Shown here: piece after piece, positions 31,038 to 39,451 of the stretch | Layout of the letters: each line of letters starts with the position of its first letter | Position numbering within the stretch: the stretch's first letter is position 1 | NCBI GenBank assembly: GCA_937927945.1 | Contig: CALEYW010000018.1 | Location: 1-64,000, forward strand | Direction: 5' to 3' | DNA: 64,000 nucleotides | Source: an uncultured candidate division WPS-2 bacterium | Lineage (GTDB): Bacteria > Vulcanimicrobiota > Vulcanimicrobiia > Vulcanimicrobiales > Vulcanimicrobiaceae | Made by a program: the position numbers and the translations under genes | Notes under the pieces: generated by a model | Told to the model about the DNA's origin: nothing | Seen by the model: only the letters and a program-made list of their open reading frames with translations | Databases searched by the model: none

Positions 31038-33479
31038 CTAGAAGCGTACCAGAAACGAACGCAGCGCGAAGGGGCCAAGGTCGAAGAGGAGCTCCTCTTC
31101 GGCGATGCGCACGTCACCGCCGATCGGGCGCTCGACGGCGTCGATGCAGGACGCTTCACGCATGCGGCCGCCACAGCGCAGCGCGACGGCGCGCGCTTCG
31201 CCGTCGCACTCGCGAACGCGCACGATCACGGCGCTCGCGTCGGCGGACGGACAGACGGCGACGATCAGGACGGCGGGATCCTCGCAGGTGAAGAGATGCA
31301 CTCGTTCTTCCGAGGTATATTCGACCCAGGCTTGCTCGAGCGCCGAGATCGGCGCGCCGGCGGTCGGAACGAACGCGTAGGCGAGACGCTGTTCCCCGCG
31401 GTCGGCGTCCGGATCGGGCCAGCGCGGTGCGCGCAGCAACGACGTTCCCAGGCGAATGCCGCCGTTGCGCAGACCGACCGCGTTCCAGCCGTAGAGGTCG
31501 GGCGTGAACACCGCGAGTCCGGCCTCATCGCTGGTCACGTGCGCCCAGCGCTGCGCCGGAACCTCGTACCGGGCGCGCTCGGCGTCCGTGGCGGGAAACG
31601 CCGTGCGCACGAGCGTCCCGTGTGCTTGTCCGTACCGCACGTCGCGCGCGTCGACGGCGAGCCGGTGCTCCGCTCGCAGCACGACGTGATCCTCGTGCCA
31701 GGCGACCGCGATCTCGACCCGCAGGAACGGCTCGCCGTCGTGCAGCGCGATGCGCATCGTCGCGCGCGAACGCGCACCGATCGTCAGCCGCACGACCAGC
31801 GCGCCGTTCTCGAGCGACGCGCCGTCGGGCCGCACGCGGACGGGCCGTTTTTCGTATCCGGCATCGAGGTTCCACGCGTCCCACGCCTTGGGACGATCGG
31901 CGTACGCCGCGAGCGCGTTGACGATCGATGCGACGTTCGGCCCCTCGGCCGTGCCGAATTCGACGATCGTGCCGTCGTCCCTGACGCTCGCACGCACGTA
32001 GGCGTTGCGAAATTCCCACCGCTCGTCGCTGCGTTCCGGCACGAGCGCAGGCGGGCCGGCGAGGCGCAGGTCGGCGCGCGGCAGGATCGAGGCGGCGGCC
32101 TCCGCGACCCGCGCGGCGATCGCCTCCGCCCGGTCGTACTCCTGGTGCACGTCGTCGTACACGGCGGCGATCGCCGTGCCGGAGATCACGTCGTGGAATT
32201 GCGCGCGCAGCACGATCCGCCACGCGCTGCGCAGATCTTCGACGAGCGAGGTGCGCACGCCCTGCGGGGCGCGGACCGCGACGCACCAGGCGGCGAGTTC
32301 TTCCGCATGCGCCAGCGTTCGCTCCAGCGCCGCGTTGCGTGCTTTCACGTCGTGATGCGTCGTGTAGGTGCCGCGATGCGTCTCGAGATAGAGTTCGCCT
32401 CGGTACTCCGGCAGCGGTTCGCCGGCGACGCCCGCGAACCACGCGTCGACCGGCGTCCAGCCACGCGAGCCGGGTCCGACGCGCGCCAGCTGCTCGTCGG
32501 TCGCTCCGCCGCCGCCGTCGCCGTAGCCGACGACGACGGGTTCGTCGCGCTCGCGCGCCGTCGCGAGACGCTTGGGCGTCAAATCGCCGTCGTAACCGTC
32601 GATGACGGCGGCGACGACCGAAGAACCGTCGTCGCCGTTCCACCGGAAGCGCGGATACGGCCAGCGAGTCGTTTCGTTCCACTGCAGCTTCGTGGTGGCG
32701 AAGTACGGGATGCCCGCGTGCGCCGCGAGCGACGGGAAGGTCGACGGAAAGCCGAACGTGTCGGGAAGCCACGCGACCGTCGGCGTGACGTCGAGCGTCT
32801 CGCGCGTCCACGCGACGCCGTGCGCGAACTGGCGTAGGATCGATTCGCCGCTGGGCGCGTGCAGGTCCGGTTCGACCCACATCGTCGCGACGCTCGCGTC
32901 CCAGCCCGCGCCGCAGCGCGAACGCACACGAGCCGCCAGATCGCGGTCTTCGGCGAACGCCCAGGCGTAGAGCTGCGGCTGGCTCTGGGAGAACACAAAC
33001 CGTTCGTCGTTCTCGACCTCGCGCAACGCCGTCGCGAACGTTCGCAGCGCTTTGCGCTTCGTCGAATCGTACGTCCACAGCCACGCGACGTCGAGGTGCG
33101 AGTGACCGATCAGCGGCACGTCGAGCACATCGCCCGCCGAGCCGGGGGCGGCCGCCTCGATCTCGAGTTCGTCGTGCGGCTTTTCCTGCGCGCGCAGCAG
33201 CATCCAGCGCCAGCGCAGCCCGTCACCGGACGGGAGGCCCGCGACGGGCAGCGCGCGCAGTTCGACCTCGAGGGTGATCTCGTGCTCGCCCGGGATCGGC
33301 GGCAGCACGATCGCCTCGTGTTTCGCGTCGAACGCGCCGCGCGCGACGCCGTCGATGCGCAGCAGCGCACCGGTACGGGTGGCATAGCGCAGCCGCGACG
33401 GACCGTCGGGGAACGCCGCGCGAGCGACGAGCGTGACGGCGATCTCGTCTTCGGCACGGCGCGCGAGGCGCACGCGCAT
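31038..33479 (-). CDS. glycoside hydrolase family 38 alpha-mannosidase
   Basis: 813 residues. An N-terminal beta domain (1-120) precedes the GH38 catalytic barrel. Zinc and nucleophile motifs are clear: LIGHSHLDVAWLW (about 123-135) with the metal-binding His and Asp, VEPDLHAPSGESILRQF, and the nucleophile segment AWLPDTFGFPSTFP. Middle-domain and C-terminal beta-sandwich domains follow at normal length. There is no signal peptide, so it acts on imported or internal alpha-mannosides. The start codon is coupled (TGATG) to the small secreted-protein gene upstream. No sugar transporter accompanies it. Confidence 0.93.
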   Translation of the reverse strand: MRVRLARRAEDEIAVTLVARAAFPDGPSRLRYATRTGALLRIDGVARGAFDAKHEAIVLPPIPGEHEITLEVELRALPVAGLPSGDGLRWRWMLLRAQEKPHDELEIEAAAPGSAGDVLDVPLIGHSHLDVAWLWTYDSTKRKALRTFATALREVENDERFVFSQSQPQLYAWAFAEDRDLAARVRSRCGAGWDASVATMWVEPDLHAPSGESILRQFAHGVAWTRETLDVTPTVAWLPDTFGFPSTFPSLAAHAGIPYFATTKLQWNETTRWPYPRFRWNGDDGSSVVAAVIDGYDGDLTPKRLATARERDEPVVVGYGDGGGGATDEQLARVGPGSRGWTPVDAWFAGVAGEPLPEYRGELYLETHRGTYTTHHDVKARNAALERTLAHAEELAAWCVAVRAPQGVRTSLVEDLRSAWRIVLRAQFHDVISGTAIAAVYDDVHQEYDRAEAIAARVAEAAASILPRADLRLAGPPALVPERSDERWEFRNAYVRASVRDDGTIVEFGTAEGPNVASIVNALAAYADRPKAWDAWNLDAGYEKRPVRVRPDGASLENGALVVRLTIGARSRATMRIALHDGEPFLRVEIAVAWHEDHVVLRAEHRLAVDARDVRYGQAHGTLVRTAFPATDAERARYEVPAQRWAHVTSDEAGLAVFTPDLYGWNAVGLRNGGIRLGTSLLRAPRWPDPDADRGEQRLAYAFVPTAGAPISALEQAWVEYTSEERVHLFTCEDPAVLIVAVCPSADASAVIVRVRECDGEARAVALRCGGRMREASCIDAVERPIGGDVRIAEEELLFDLGPFALRSFLVRF

Positions 33480-33880
33480 CAGAGGATCGCGGTGACCTGG
33501 TCGTTGCTGGTGGTGCAGTTCTCGCCCGGCGCCGTCTTCGAATCGATGCCGAAGCGCAGCGTCACCTTGAGCGGATCGCGCTTCTGTTCGTGCTTGACCT
33601 GAAAGCGAAACGCCGCTTCGTAGCTATCGTGCGAAGCGAGCGGCGGGATGGGCTGCGAGCCGACAACCGTCGGTCCGATCAGCAGATCGAGGTGCTGGCG
33701 CACCTCCGGGCGCTGCGCGACGCTGCCGTTGTTCGCGACGAACACGGATACGATGTCGTTGTCGTAGGCACGATCCCGCGCGCGCACGATCTTGAGCCGG
33801 GGGTTGGTGACGACGATGTCGGTCGGGCACGGCGTCGGCTGCGCCGCCGCCAGGGCCGCGGACATGAAGAACGTCAACAT
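33479..33880 (-). CDS. small exported protein of unknown function
   Basis: 133 residues from the ATG at 33880. The N-terminus LTFFMSAALAAAQ is a short signal peptide with likely cleavage after AAA or AAAQ. The mature part has two Cys (in PTPCPTD and ENCTTSND) at its ends, suitable for a disulfide. Its beta-rich middle (IVSVFVANNGSVAQRPEVRQHL, SYEAAFRFQVKHEQ) is reminiscent of a CARDB-like Ig fold. I do not assign a function. It is linked by TGATG junctions to the microgene upstream and to alpha-mannosidase downstream. Confidence 0.6.
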   Translation of the reverse strand: MLTFFMSAALAAAQPTPCPTDIVVTNPRLKIVRARDRAYDNDIVSVFVANNGSVAQRPEVRQHLDLLIGPTVVGSQPIPPLASHDSYEAAFRFQVKHEQKRDPLKVTLRFGIDSKTAPGENCTTSNDQVTAIL

Positions 33881-33969
33881 CAGACTGCTTCGTACGCGCG
33901 GAGGGGTTCGCGTACCCGCTCGGCGGCCGTCTCGAGGCCGCGGAGGAGGGCTTCCTTGCTCGCGGTCAT
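33880..33969 (-). CDS. 29-codon translationally coupled microgene
   Basis: An open frame of 29 codons, start ATG 33969, stop TGA ending at 33880. Its start overlaps the stop of the MBL/cupin gene (ATGA), and its stop overlaps the start of the secreted-protein gene (TGATG), so it fills the gap exactly. The peptide is one amphipathic helix (begins MTASKEALLRGLE, ends LRAYEAV) with no membrane segment. It might be a true small protein, a coupling device, or the remnant of a gene whose first helix survives. Confidence 0.45.
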   Translation of the reverse strand: MTASKEALLRGLETAAERVREPLRAYEAV

Positions 33970-35024
33970 GACTCTGCGTCGTAGTAGTCGAGCTGCGGGA
34001 TCTCGCGCACCAGCGTCCCCGTCGCCTCGACCACGAACTTGCGCGAATCCGGGTAGTAGCAGACGTCGCCCGGATCGGTATTCGCAACCATCAGCACGAG
34101 CGCGTCCTCATCGGCGTGATTTTCCAGCCGGTGCGCTCCGCCCGGTTCGGTGCGAAACGCGACGAGGTCGCCGGCGCGCAGCTCGAAGGTGCCGCGCGGC
34201 GTGCGCAGGGCCGGCGTCCCGGAGATCACCACGTACAGTTCTTCTTCGCGCGTGTGCCAATGGAGCGGGACGAACACGTCGCCGCGCGAGAGGCGCGCCG
34301 CGGCGTATCCGAGCTTCTCCGCACCGATCAGCCGGCCGGCCTCGGCCAACGCACCGCCGAACGGTGGCGGATCGGTCGGATCGCGGCGGTACGGCAGTTC
34401 GTCGAGATTGACGCGGTTGACGAACGCATCGGCGCGCGCGTCGAGCATCGCACCGATCGCGGCGTGCGCATTGCCGAACACGCATGCGCCGTCGCCGACC
34501 AACAGGTGGTCGACCCAGAGCGCACGCAGCCTGCGCGCGGACAGCGCGGCGCGCACCGGATCGCTCAGCTTCGCATCGGGCATCAGCGTCAGCGCGCCGG
34601 CCGGCGTGCCCCACAGCGCGTCGCCGACGATCGCCGCACGAAGATCGCGGCGGTAGAGCGCGATCTCGCCGGCGGTCTTGAAGCCGTCGAGACCCACCAC
34701 CGTCCAACCGTGTAAGACCTCGCCGGGTTCGACGGTACGCGCAACCGGCTGCGCGAGCAGCGGCGCATCGAGTGCGCTCGCGATCGTCCGCGCGCCGGTC
34801 GCGGCGGCGACGGCCGCGCTCGACCGCTCGTGATCGCGGTTGGTGATCAGGATCGAGTCGACGCCGCGCGCGCGCAGCTCCCCGAACGTCCCCTCGTCCG
34901 GCTCGACCGGATCGACGACGAGATTCCCCTCGTCCGTCTCGACGAAGAAGCCGTTGAAATCCAAGCCGCGATCGGCTTGCCAGCGCGACCAGGACCAGAC
35001 CCCGGGGACGACCGTTTGACGCAT
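33966..35024 (-). CDS. metallo-beta-lactamase-fold / cupin fusion protein
   Basis: 352 residues with GGAGAGG before the ATG. Residues 1-200 follow the MBL-hydrolase layout (DFNGFFVETDEGNLVVDPV, then GDALWG and VDHLLVGDGACVFGNAHAAI). The metal motif THxHxDH is degraded to TNRDHERS (61-68), so only part of the metal site remains. Residues 235-340 form a cupin: LHWHTREEELYVVISG with H255, H257 and E261 or nearby, PRGTFELRAGDLVAF, and H298 in GGAHRLEN. The cupin may bind a metal or small ligand. It is the first gene of the alpha-mannosidase operon. Confidence 0.72.
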   Translation of the reverse strand: MRQTVVPGVWSWSRWQADRGLDFNGFFVETDEGNLVVDPVEPDEGTFGELRARGVDSILITNRDHERSSAAVAAATGARTIASALDAPLLAQPVARTVEPGEVLHGWTVVGLDGFKTAGEIALYRRDLRAAIVGDALWGTPAGALTLMPDAKLSDPVRAALSARRLRALWVDHLLVGDGACVFGNAHAAIGAMLDARADAFVNRVNLDELPYRRDPTDPPPFGGALAEAGRLIGAEKLGYAAARLSRGDVFVPLHWHTREEELYVVISGTPALRTPRGTFELRAGDLVAFRTEPGGAHRLENHADEDALVLMVANTDPGDVCYYPDSRKFVVEATGTLVREIPQLDYYDAES

Positions 35025-35131
35025 GTACGCCTCTCCGCCGCGAAGGTTCGCCGATCCGCTTCAGATGCGTGGGGTCCCTCGTACGTAGCCCGGGGAAGCA
35101 GGCCGATGCTCCGAATGCGGCGCGGACGACT

Positions 35132-35851
35132 TCATCCGGAGAACGTGACGTTCGAGAAGTCGATCTTGCGCACGAGCGTCTCACCGTCGAAGCCGAGTAC
35201 GCGCATCGGCAAGTGCGTGATCGGGGAGAGCTCGACGACCTCGCGTGTCAGCCCCGCGTTCGTCGCCGGATCACTGGGAATCACACGAACCGCATCCGTC
35301 ACGACCCCGTCGATGACGTCTCCCGGCGCCTCGGACAAGCTCCCCGCCTCCGCTTGCGCGTGGGCGAGGATCGCGCCGAAGCTCAGCTGATCGATCGACG
35401 AGCCGCGGATCGTCGTCGCCAGCGGATCGTGCAGCGACAGCGTCCTCTTGAACAGGGCGGCGAGCCCCGAACCGCGCCGGCCAACCACGGTCGCCCCACC
35501 GTCCCACACGAGCGTCACGCCGGCGTTGGGTCCCGACGCGACATGGACCGTAACGCTCGACGGCTTGCGGAAGCTGTAGTTGAAGACGACGTTCTGTACC
35601 GTCGTGTCTTTCTGTTCGAACACCGTGACGTTCGCGTTGTACGCCGTCACGGCGGCCCAGGCACGAGCGAACGCGTCGAGTCGTTGGGCAGCCGGTTCGG
35701 ACGAAGCGGACAGGGGAGCTGCAGAGCGGGAGGCTGTCGCGACCGGACTCGGCGTCGGTTGCGCGGCCAGCACCGGGATGGCCGCGCACAACACGAGTGT
35801 CGCGCACGCTGGAGCGAACCGGGAGCGCAAGAGCCTTCGACAGACGGTCAT
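35132..35851 (-). CDS. LolA-like outer-membrane lipoprotein-sorting / carrier protein
   Basis: 239 residues from the ATG at 35851. Signal peptide with cleavage after VLA (about residue 29), a short Ser/Ala/Pro linker, then a LolA-like half-barrel: LDAFARAWAAVTAYNANVTVFEQKD, FNYSFRKPSSVTVHVASG, TLVWDGGATVVGRR, and the C-terminal ITHLPMRVLGFDGETLVRKIDFSNV. The family carries lipids or lipoproteins across the periplasm, which argues for an outer membrane in this organism. It may be a DUF1571/LolA relative and not the main LolA. Confidence 0.7.
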   Translation of the reverse strand: MTVCRRLLRSRFAPACATLVLCAAIPVLAAQPTPSPVATASRSAAPLSASSEPAAQRLDAFARAWAAVTAYNANVTVFEQKDTTVQNVVFNYSFRKPSSVTVHVASGPNAGVTLVWDGGATVVGRRGSGLAALFKRTLSLHDPLATTIRGSSIDQLSFGAILAHAQAEAGSLSEAPGDVIDGVVTDAVRVIPSDPATNAGLTREVVELSPITHLPMRVLGFDGETLVRKIDFSNVTFSG

Positions 35852-35921
35852 GTGCTGTGACCCTGGAGCGTTGTTCGCGACCGGCAAGGCGAGCCCCACC
35901 CTCCAGGATCCCGCTTGAGGC

Positions 35922-36221
35922 TCAGAGCTCGAGTTGTATCGTCCCGCGTTCGCTCGGCTCGATGATCTTGCTCGAGATGTCGCGCCGGATCGCGTCGTGT
36001 TCGGGATGTTCCGCGTACGCACGCCAGCCGTCCCAGTCGTCGAAATCCGCCACCAGCGCGACGGTGAAGCGCTGGTCGGTCGCGCACACGTTCCGTCCCG
36101 CGGTGATGGCGCGCAGCGAATCGATTTTCGACGTCATCGCGTTCCAGGCGTCCACGAGCCGGTCGACTTCGGCGTCCGGCACGCCCTCCTTGATCTTGGC
36201 GAAGAACACGTGGCGAATCAC
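35922..36221 (-). CDS. Dabb-family (stress-responsive A/B barrel) protein
   Basis: 99 residues from the GTG at 36221, which has AAGGAG 6 nt upstream. The longer frame to 36245 has no ribosome site. The Dabb fold is recognisable: IRHVFFAKIKEG, then the helix AEVDRLVDAWNAMTSKIDSL, NVCATDQRFTVALVADFDDWDGWRAYAEHPEHDAI and a closing helix. Members are dimeric ferredoxin-like barrels of mixed, mostly unknown function. Confidence 0.82.
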   Translation of the reverse strand: MIRHVFFAKIKEGVPDAEVDRLVDAWNAMTSKIDSLRAITAGRNVCATDQRFTVALVADFDDWDGWRAYAEHPEHDAIRRDISSKIIEPSERGTIQLEL

Positions 36222-36257
36222 TTCAAACTCCTTTGCGACTCCCACGGCAAGCCCACC

Positions 36258-36773
36258 TCAGGGTCCCGGCCGGCGCGTCTGCACGATCATCTTGAAATGC
36301 CGGTCCTCGCCGATGCATCCTTCCTCGCCGAAGCCGAGGCGAGCGAGGAGCGCGATCGAGGCGACGTTCCGCGGGTCCGTCCGCGCAATAAAACGCCGGA
36401 TCCCGTAAGCCCCCTCAAGCTCGCCCAATAGGGCCCGCATCGCTTCAGTCGCGTATCCGCGTCGCTGGAACGCGGGTGCGATCGTGTATCCGATCTCCGC
36501 GACGTCGCCTGACGCGTCGACGTGAACACCGACGTCGCCGATGAGGACATCGTTCCGCCCCTCGACTATGCCTAGCTGCGACCACATGCTGCGACGCGCG
36601 AACGGAACGTCCGCGACGCTGCCAACGAACACGTCGGCCGCCGCGCGTGATGCCGGCATCCAGCCCTGCATCGCTGAAACCGCTGGCTCCGAGCGGTACG
36701 CGAAGAGCGCTTCGGCGTCAGCCGGGGTAAGATACCGCAGGACCAAGCGCGACGTGCGCAGCGGGATCGGCAT
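36258..36773 (-). CDS. RimJ/RimL-type GNAT acetyltransferase
   Basis: 171 residues from the ATG at 36773, preceded by GGAGGAG. It has the ribosomal-protein acetyltransferase-like pattern: RTSRLVLRYLTPADAEALFAYRSEP at the N-terminus, LIGDVGVHVD, EIGYTIAPAFQRRGYATEAM as the acetyl-CoA loop, and ARTDPRNVASIALLARLGF near the end. The target is unknown. It is the last clearly separate gene before the tcu operon. Confidence 0.85.
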   Translation of the reverse strand: MPIPLRTSRLVLRYLTPADAEALFAYRSEPAVSAMQGWMPASRAAADVFVGSVADVPFARRSMWSQLGIVEGRNDVLIGDVGVHVDASGDVAEIGYTIAPAFQRRGYATEAMRALLGELEGAYGIRRFIARTDPRNVASIALLARLGFGEEGCIGEDRHFKMIVQTRRPGP

Positions 36774-36838
36774 GGGTAACGCTCCTCCGCCCGTCGCCGT
36801 GCTCCTGCGTCCCGCCGATGACGGCCCGAGCGTAGCGC

Positions 36839-37939
36839 CTATCCTGCGATGTTCCTTTGCTCGTGTGCGTTCTTCACCAGTGCGATGAAGCGGTAGACGA
36901 AGTGGACGGCTTTCCCGTACGGGGCGGTGATGAAGAGCGCAGCCACCGCGCCCAAGTGGATCGCCAGCAGCGCTCCCATGGCGCTGGTCGAACGAAACGC
37001 GAGCAGCGCGAGCCCGGTGAGCGCGACGGTTTCGAGCATGCCGAGAAACGCGTAGTCGAGCGCGATCATGCGCGGCTCGGTCGGGCGATCGTCGCTGCGC
37101 CGCTTGACCGCGACCAGGCCGGCAACGCCGACGGCGAGCGCGATCCCGCCGCCCGTGCCCAGAACGACCGGCACGCTCCACAGCGGATACGGCGGGAGCA
37201 GGTGCAGGAACTCTTGCTCGAACGCGGCGCTGGTCGTCGCGGCAAGGTCGGCCAGAAATCCCCAGAACACGAGCCCGTGAAAGAACCGCCGGCTGCCTGA
37301 TTTGCGATGCTCGTCGTAGCAGCCCGCGCCGCCGCCCTTGAGATAGGTCAGCGCAAGCGCCTCGTGCAGCGCGGTACCCAGCGACGACGCGGTGACGAAG
37401 GCCGTGTTGTCACCGCTGATGTCGCGTGCGTAGTGGCGCGCGCCGAACGCGACGCAGACGGCGCCGAATGCGGCCAGCGCGAGCGCCGGTACGATCATCG
37501 CCGCGTAGGGCAGAATTCGGTAGAACGCGCCGGGACCCGACTGCGGCGTCCACAGCGCCGCCGCGCTGGACGAGCTCGCGATCGCGGCCGCGACGAGCGC
37601 GACCCCGGCGAACACGGTCGCCAGCGCGACGCTGCCCGGACTGCGCACCATGCGCGCCAGGTACGCCGGGCGGCCGTAGCGTTCGTACGTCTCCACCCGC
37701 GCTGCGGCCATCGCCTCGGGGATGTTGATCGCGAACTCGTGCGGCGGCGTGAACATGCACGCGTCGTAGCACATGCGGCAGTCGTGGCACAGGTTGGCGA
37801 GATAGGCGACGTCGCCGTCGCCGATCGCCGTGCGCAGCTGCGCCGCGCCGAACACCGCGCAGAACGCTTCGCAGTAGCGGCAGGCGTTGCAGACGGAGAG
37901 CTGCCGGTCGAGCTCGGTCGTGAGATCAAGTTCGAGCAT
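36839..37939 (-). CDS. tcuB: TcuB-like membrane iron-sulfur redox protein
   Basis: 366 residues. The N-terminal domain (1-75) carries two Cys clusters, CNACRYCEAFC and CHDCRMCYDAC, that should ligate two [4Fe-4S] centres. Six or so transmembrane helices follow (about 105-360). TcuB is thought to reoxidise the FADH2 of TcuA and pass electrons to the quinone pool. It overlaps tcuA by 14 nt, the usual gene pair. No TcuC transporter is next to it. Confidence 0.88.
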   Translation of the reverse strand: MLELDLTTELDRQLSVCNACRYCEAFCAVFGAAQLRTAIGDGDVAYLANLCHDCRMCYDACMFTPPHEFAINIPEAMAAARVETYERYGRPAYLARMVRSPGSVALATVFAGVALVAAAIASSSSAAALWTPQSGPGAFYRILPYAAMIVPALALAAFGAVCVAFGARHYARDISGDNTAFVTASSLGTALHEALALTYLKGGGAGCYDEHRKSGSRRFFHGLVFWGFLADLAATTSAAFEQEFLHLLPPYPLWSVPVVLGTGGGIALAVGVAGLVAVKRRSDDRPTEPRMIALDYAFLGMLETVALTGLALLAFRSTSAMGALLAIHLGAVAALFITAPYGKAVHFVYRFIALVKNAHEQRNIAG

Positions 37940-39350
37940 GCTGCGCCGCCGTGATCCCTGCGATGCGGCCGAACACCGAACCGATCGTGAGGCCGAAGCC
38001 TGCCAGATAGCCGCGCGAGAGGATGTTGCCGGCCATGCACTCGCCGGCGGCGAAGAGGTTCTCGAACGGCCTGCCGTCCGCGGCGGCGACCCGAGCCTGC
38101 GTGTCGACCGCGACGCCGAGATAGGTGAACGTCACGCCGGGCCGCAGCGGGTAGGCAAAATAGGGCGGCGTGTCGATGCGCTGCGCCCAATGTGATTTCG
38201 GCGGCGCGAGGCCTTCGGTGCGGCAGCCGTCGAGCTCGCCGAGCCGGACGCTTCCACCGTAAGGCACCGCGGCGTTGAACTCCGCCACCGTGCGCACGAG
38301 CACCGCGGCGTCGAGTCCGAGTTGCGCGGCGAGCCCTTCGATCGAATCGGCCTGCACGGGCCGGTACGCCGAGGGAATGAACCGGCCGGTCACTTTGGCA
38401 TCGAAGATCGCGAACGCGCTCTGCTGCGGTTGTTCGGCGATCAGCTTGCCCCAGATCGCGTAGCGCTTCGGCCAGAGATCTTCACCTTCGTCGTAGAAGC
38501 GCACGCCCGCGGCATTGACGGCGATGCCGAAGGGGATCGCGTCGATGCGGGTCACGATGCCGCCGTCGAAGCGCGGCGCGCGCGCGTCGACCGCGACGCA
38601 ATGGAGGCCGCGCGGATCGCCGATGCGCCGCGCGCCCGCGCCGTACATCGCCTTGAGCGCGATCCCGGTGTTGTACGGCGTGCCGCGGATCATGAACTGC
38701 GCGGCGGCCTCGCCCCAATACTCGGCGAGCCACGCGACGTCGGCCTCGAAGCCGCCCGCGGCGACGACGACCGAACGGGCCGCGATGCGCGCTTCGCTTC
38801 CCGCGCGGTCGTAGACGACGCCGGCTACCGTGCCGCCGTCCATCTCCAGTTCACGCACCAGCGCGTCGTACTCGACGCGCACGCCGAGGCGCAGCGCCGT
38901 GTCGTAGTAGGTGTTGACCATCTGCTTGCCGCCGCCGAGGAAGAAGCCGTTGGTGCGCGAGAGGTGCAGCGTGCCGGTCAAGGGCTTCTGCCAGCGCACG
39001 CCCTGCTCGGTCATCCACTCGACCAGGCTTTTCGACTCGGAGATCGTGAGGCGCGCCAGCGTTTCGTTCGTCTCGCCGCCGGTCACCCGCAGAAGGTCCG
39101 CGTAGAGCTCTTCCTCACTATAGGCGCCGGTCGCGGCGGCGTTGGGGGCATCGTGCGCGAACCGGATGTCGCGCGTGTGGCGCGTGTTGCCGCCGCGCAT
39201 GTGTTCCGGGGCGCCTTCGAGCAGCACGACGCTCGCGCCGGCGCGGCGCGCCGCGATCGCCGCGCAGAGCGCGGCGTTTCCGCCGCCGCACACGACGACA
39301 TCGACGTCCCGGCCCCGCGACGTGCGCGCAGCCTGCGGCGACAGGAGCAC
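37926..39350 (-). CDS. tcuA: TcuA-like FAD-dependent tricarballylate (carboxylate) dehydrogenase
   Basis: 474 residues from the GTG at 39350, which has GGAGG 7 nt upstream and a promoter 30 nt before it. An upstream TTG at 39398 would lie outside the transcript. It is a fumarate-reductase/succinate-dehydrogenase-type flavoprotein: VDVVVCGGGNAALCAAIAARRAG (FAD fold), GGNTRHTRDIRFAH, VVAAGGFEADVAWL, and a C-terminal ENLFAAGECMAGNILSRGYLAG. In enteric bacteria TcuA oxidises tricarballylate to cis-aconitate. The physiological substrate here could be another tricarboxylate. Confidence 0.88.
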   Translation of the reverse strand: MLLSPQAARTSRGRDVDVVVCGGGNAALCAAIAARRAGASVVLLEGAPEHMRGGNTRHTRDIRFAHDAPNAAATGAYSEEELYADLLRVTGGETNETLARLTISESKSLVEWMTEQGVRWQKPLTGTLHLSRTNGFFLGGGKQMVNTYYDTALRLGVRVEYDALVRELEMDGGTVAGVVYDRAGSEARIAARSVVVAAGGFEADVAWLAEYWGEAAAQFMIRGTPYNTGIALKAMYGAGARRIGDPRGLHCVAVDARAPRFDGGIVTRIDAIPFGIAVNAAGVRFYDEGEDLWPKRYAIWGKLIAEQPQQSAFAIFDAKVTGRFIPSAYRPVQADSIEGLAAQLGLDAAVLVRTVAEFNAAVPYGGSVRLGELDGCRTEGLAPPKSHWAQRIDTPPYFAYPLRPGVTFTYLGVAVDTQARVAAADGRPFENLFAAGECMAGNILSRGYLAGFGLTIGSVFGRIAGITAAQHART

Positions 39351-39386
39351 GAAGGAGCCTCCGATGCAGGAAGTAGCGTTCGCAAA

Positions 39387-39415
39387 AGTGTAGGACAATC
39401 ATGTTAGCACGTCAA
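39387..39415 (-). promoter_or_regulatory. sigma-70-type promoter of tcuAB
   Basis: On the minus strand, TTGACG (39415-39410), a 17-bp spacer and TACACT (39392-39387). The predicted transcript start near 39380 leaves a 30-nt leader with a good ribosome site before the GTG at 39350. The divergent GntR gene lies directly behind it and is the probable regulator. Confidence 0.7.
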
Positions 39416-39451
39416 GCCCGGCAGGCGCGGCGTGCGCGAGGTGATGAAAGC

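Noticed and set aside
39351..39398. Upstream TTG start (39398) for tcuA
   Set aside because: It falls inside the promoter, and GGAGG is placed correctly for the GTG at 39350.
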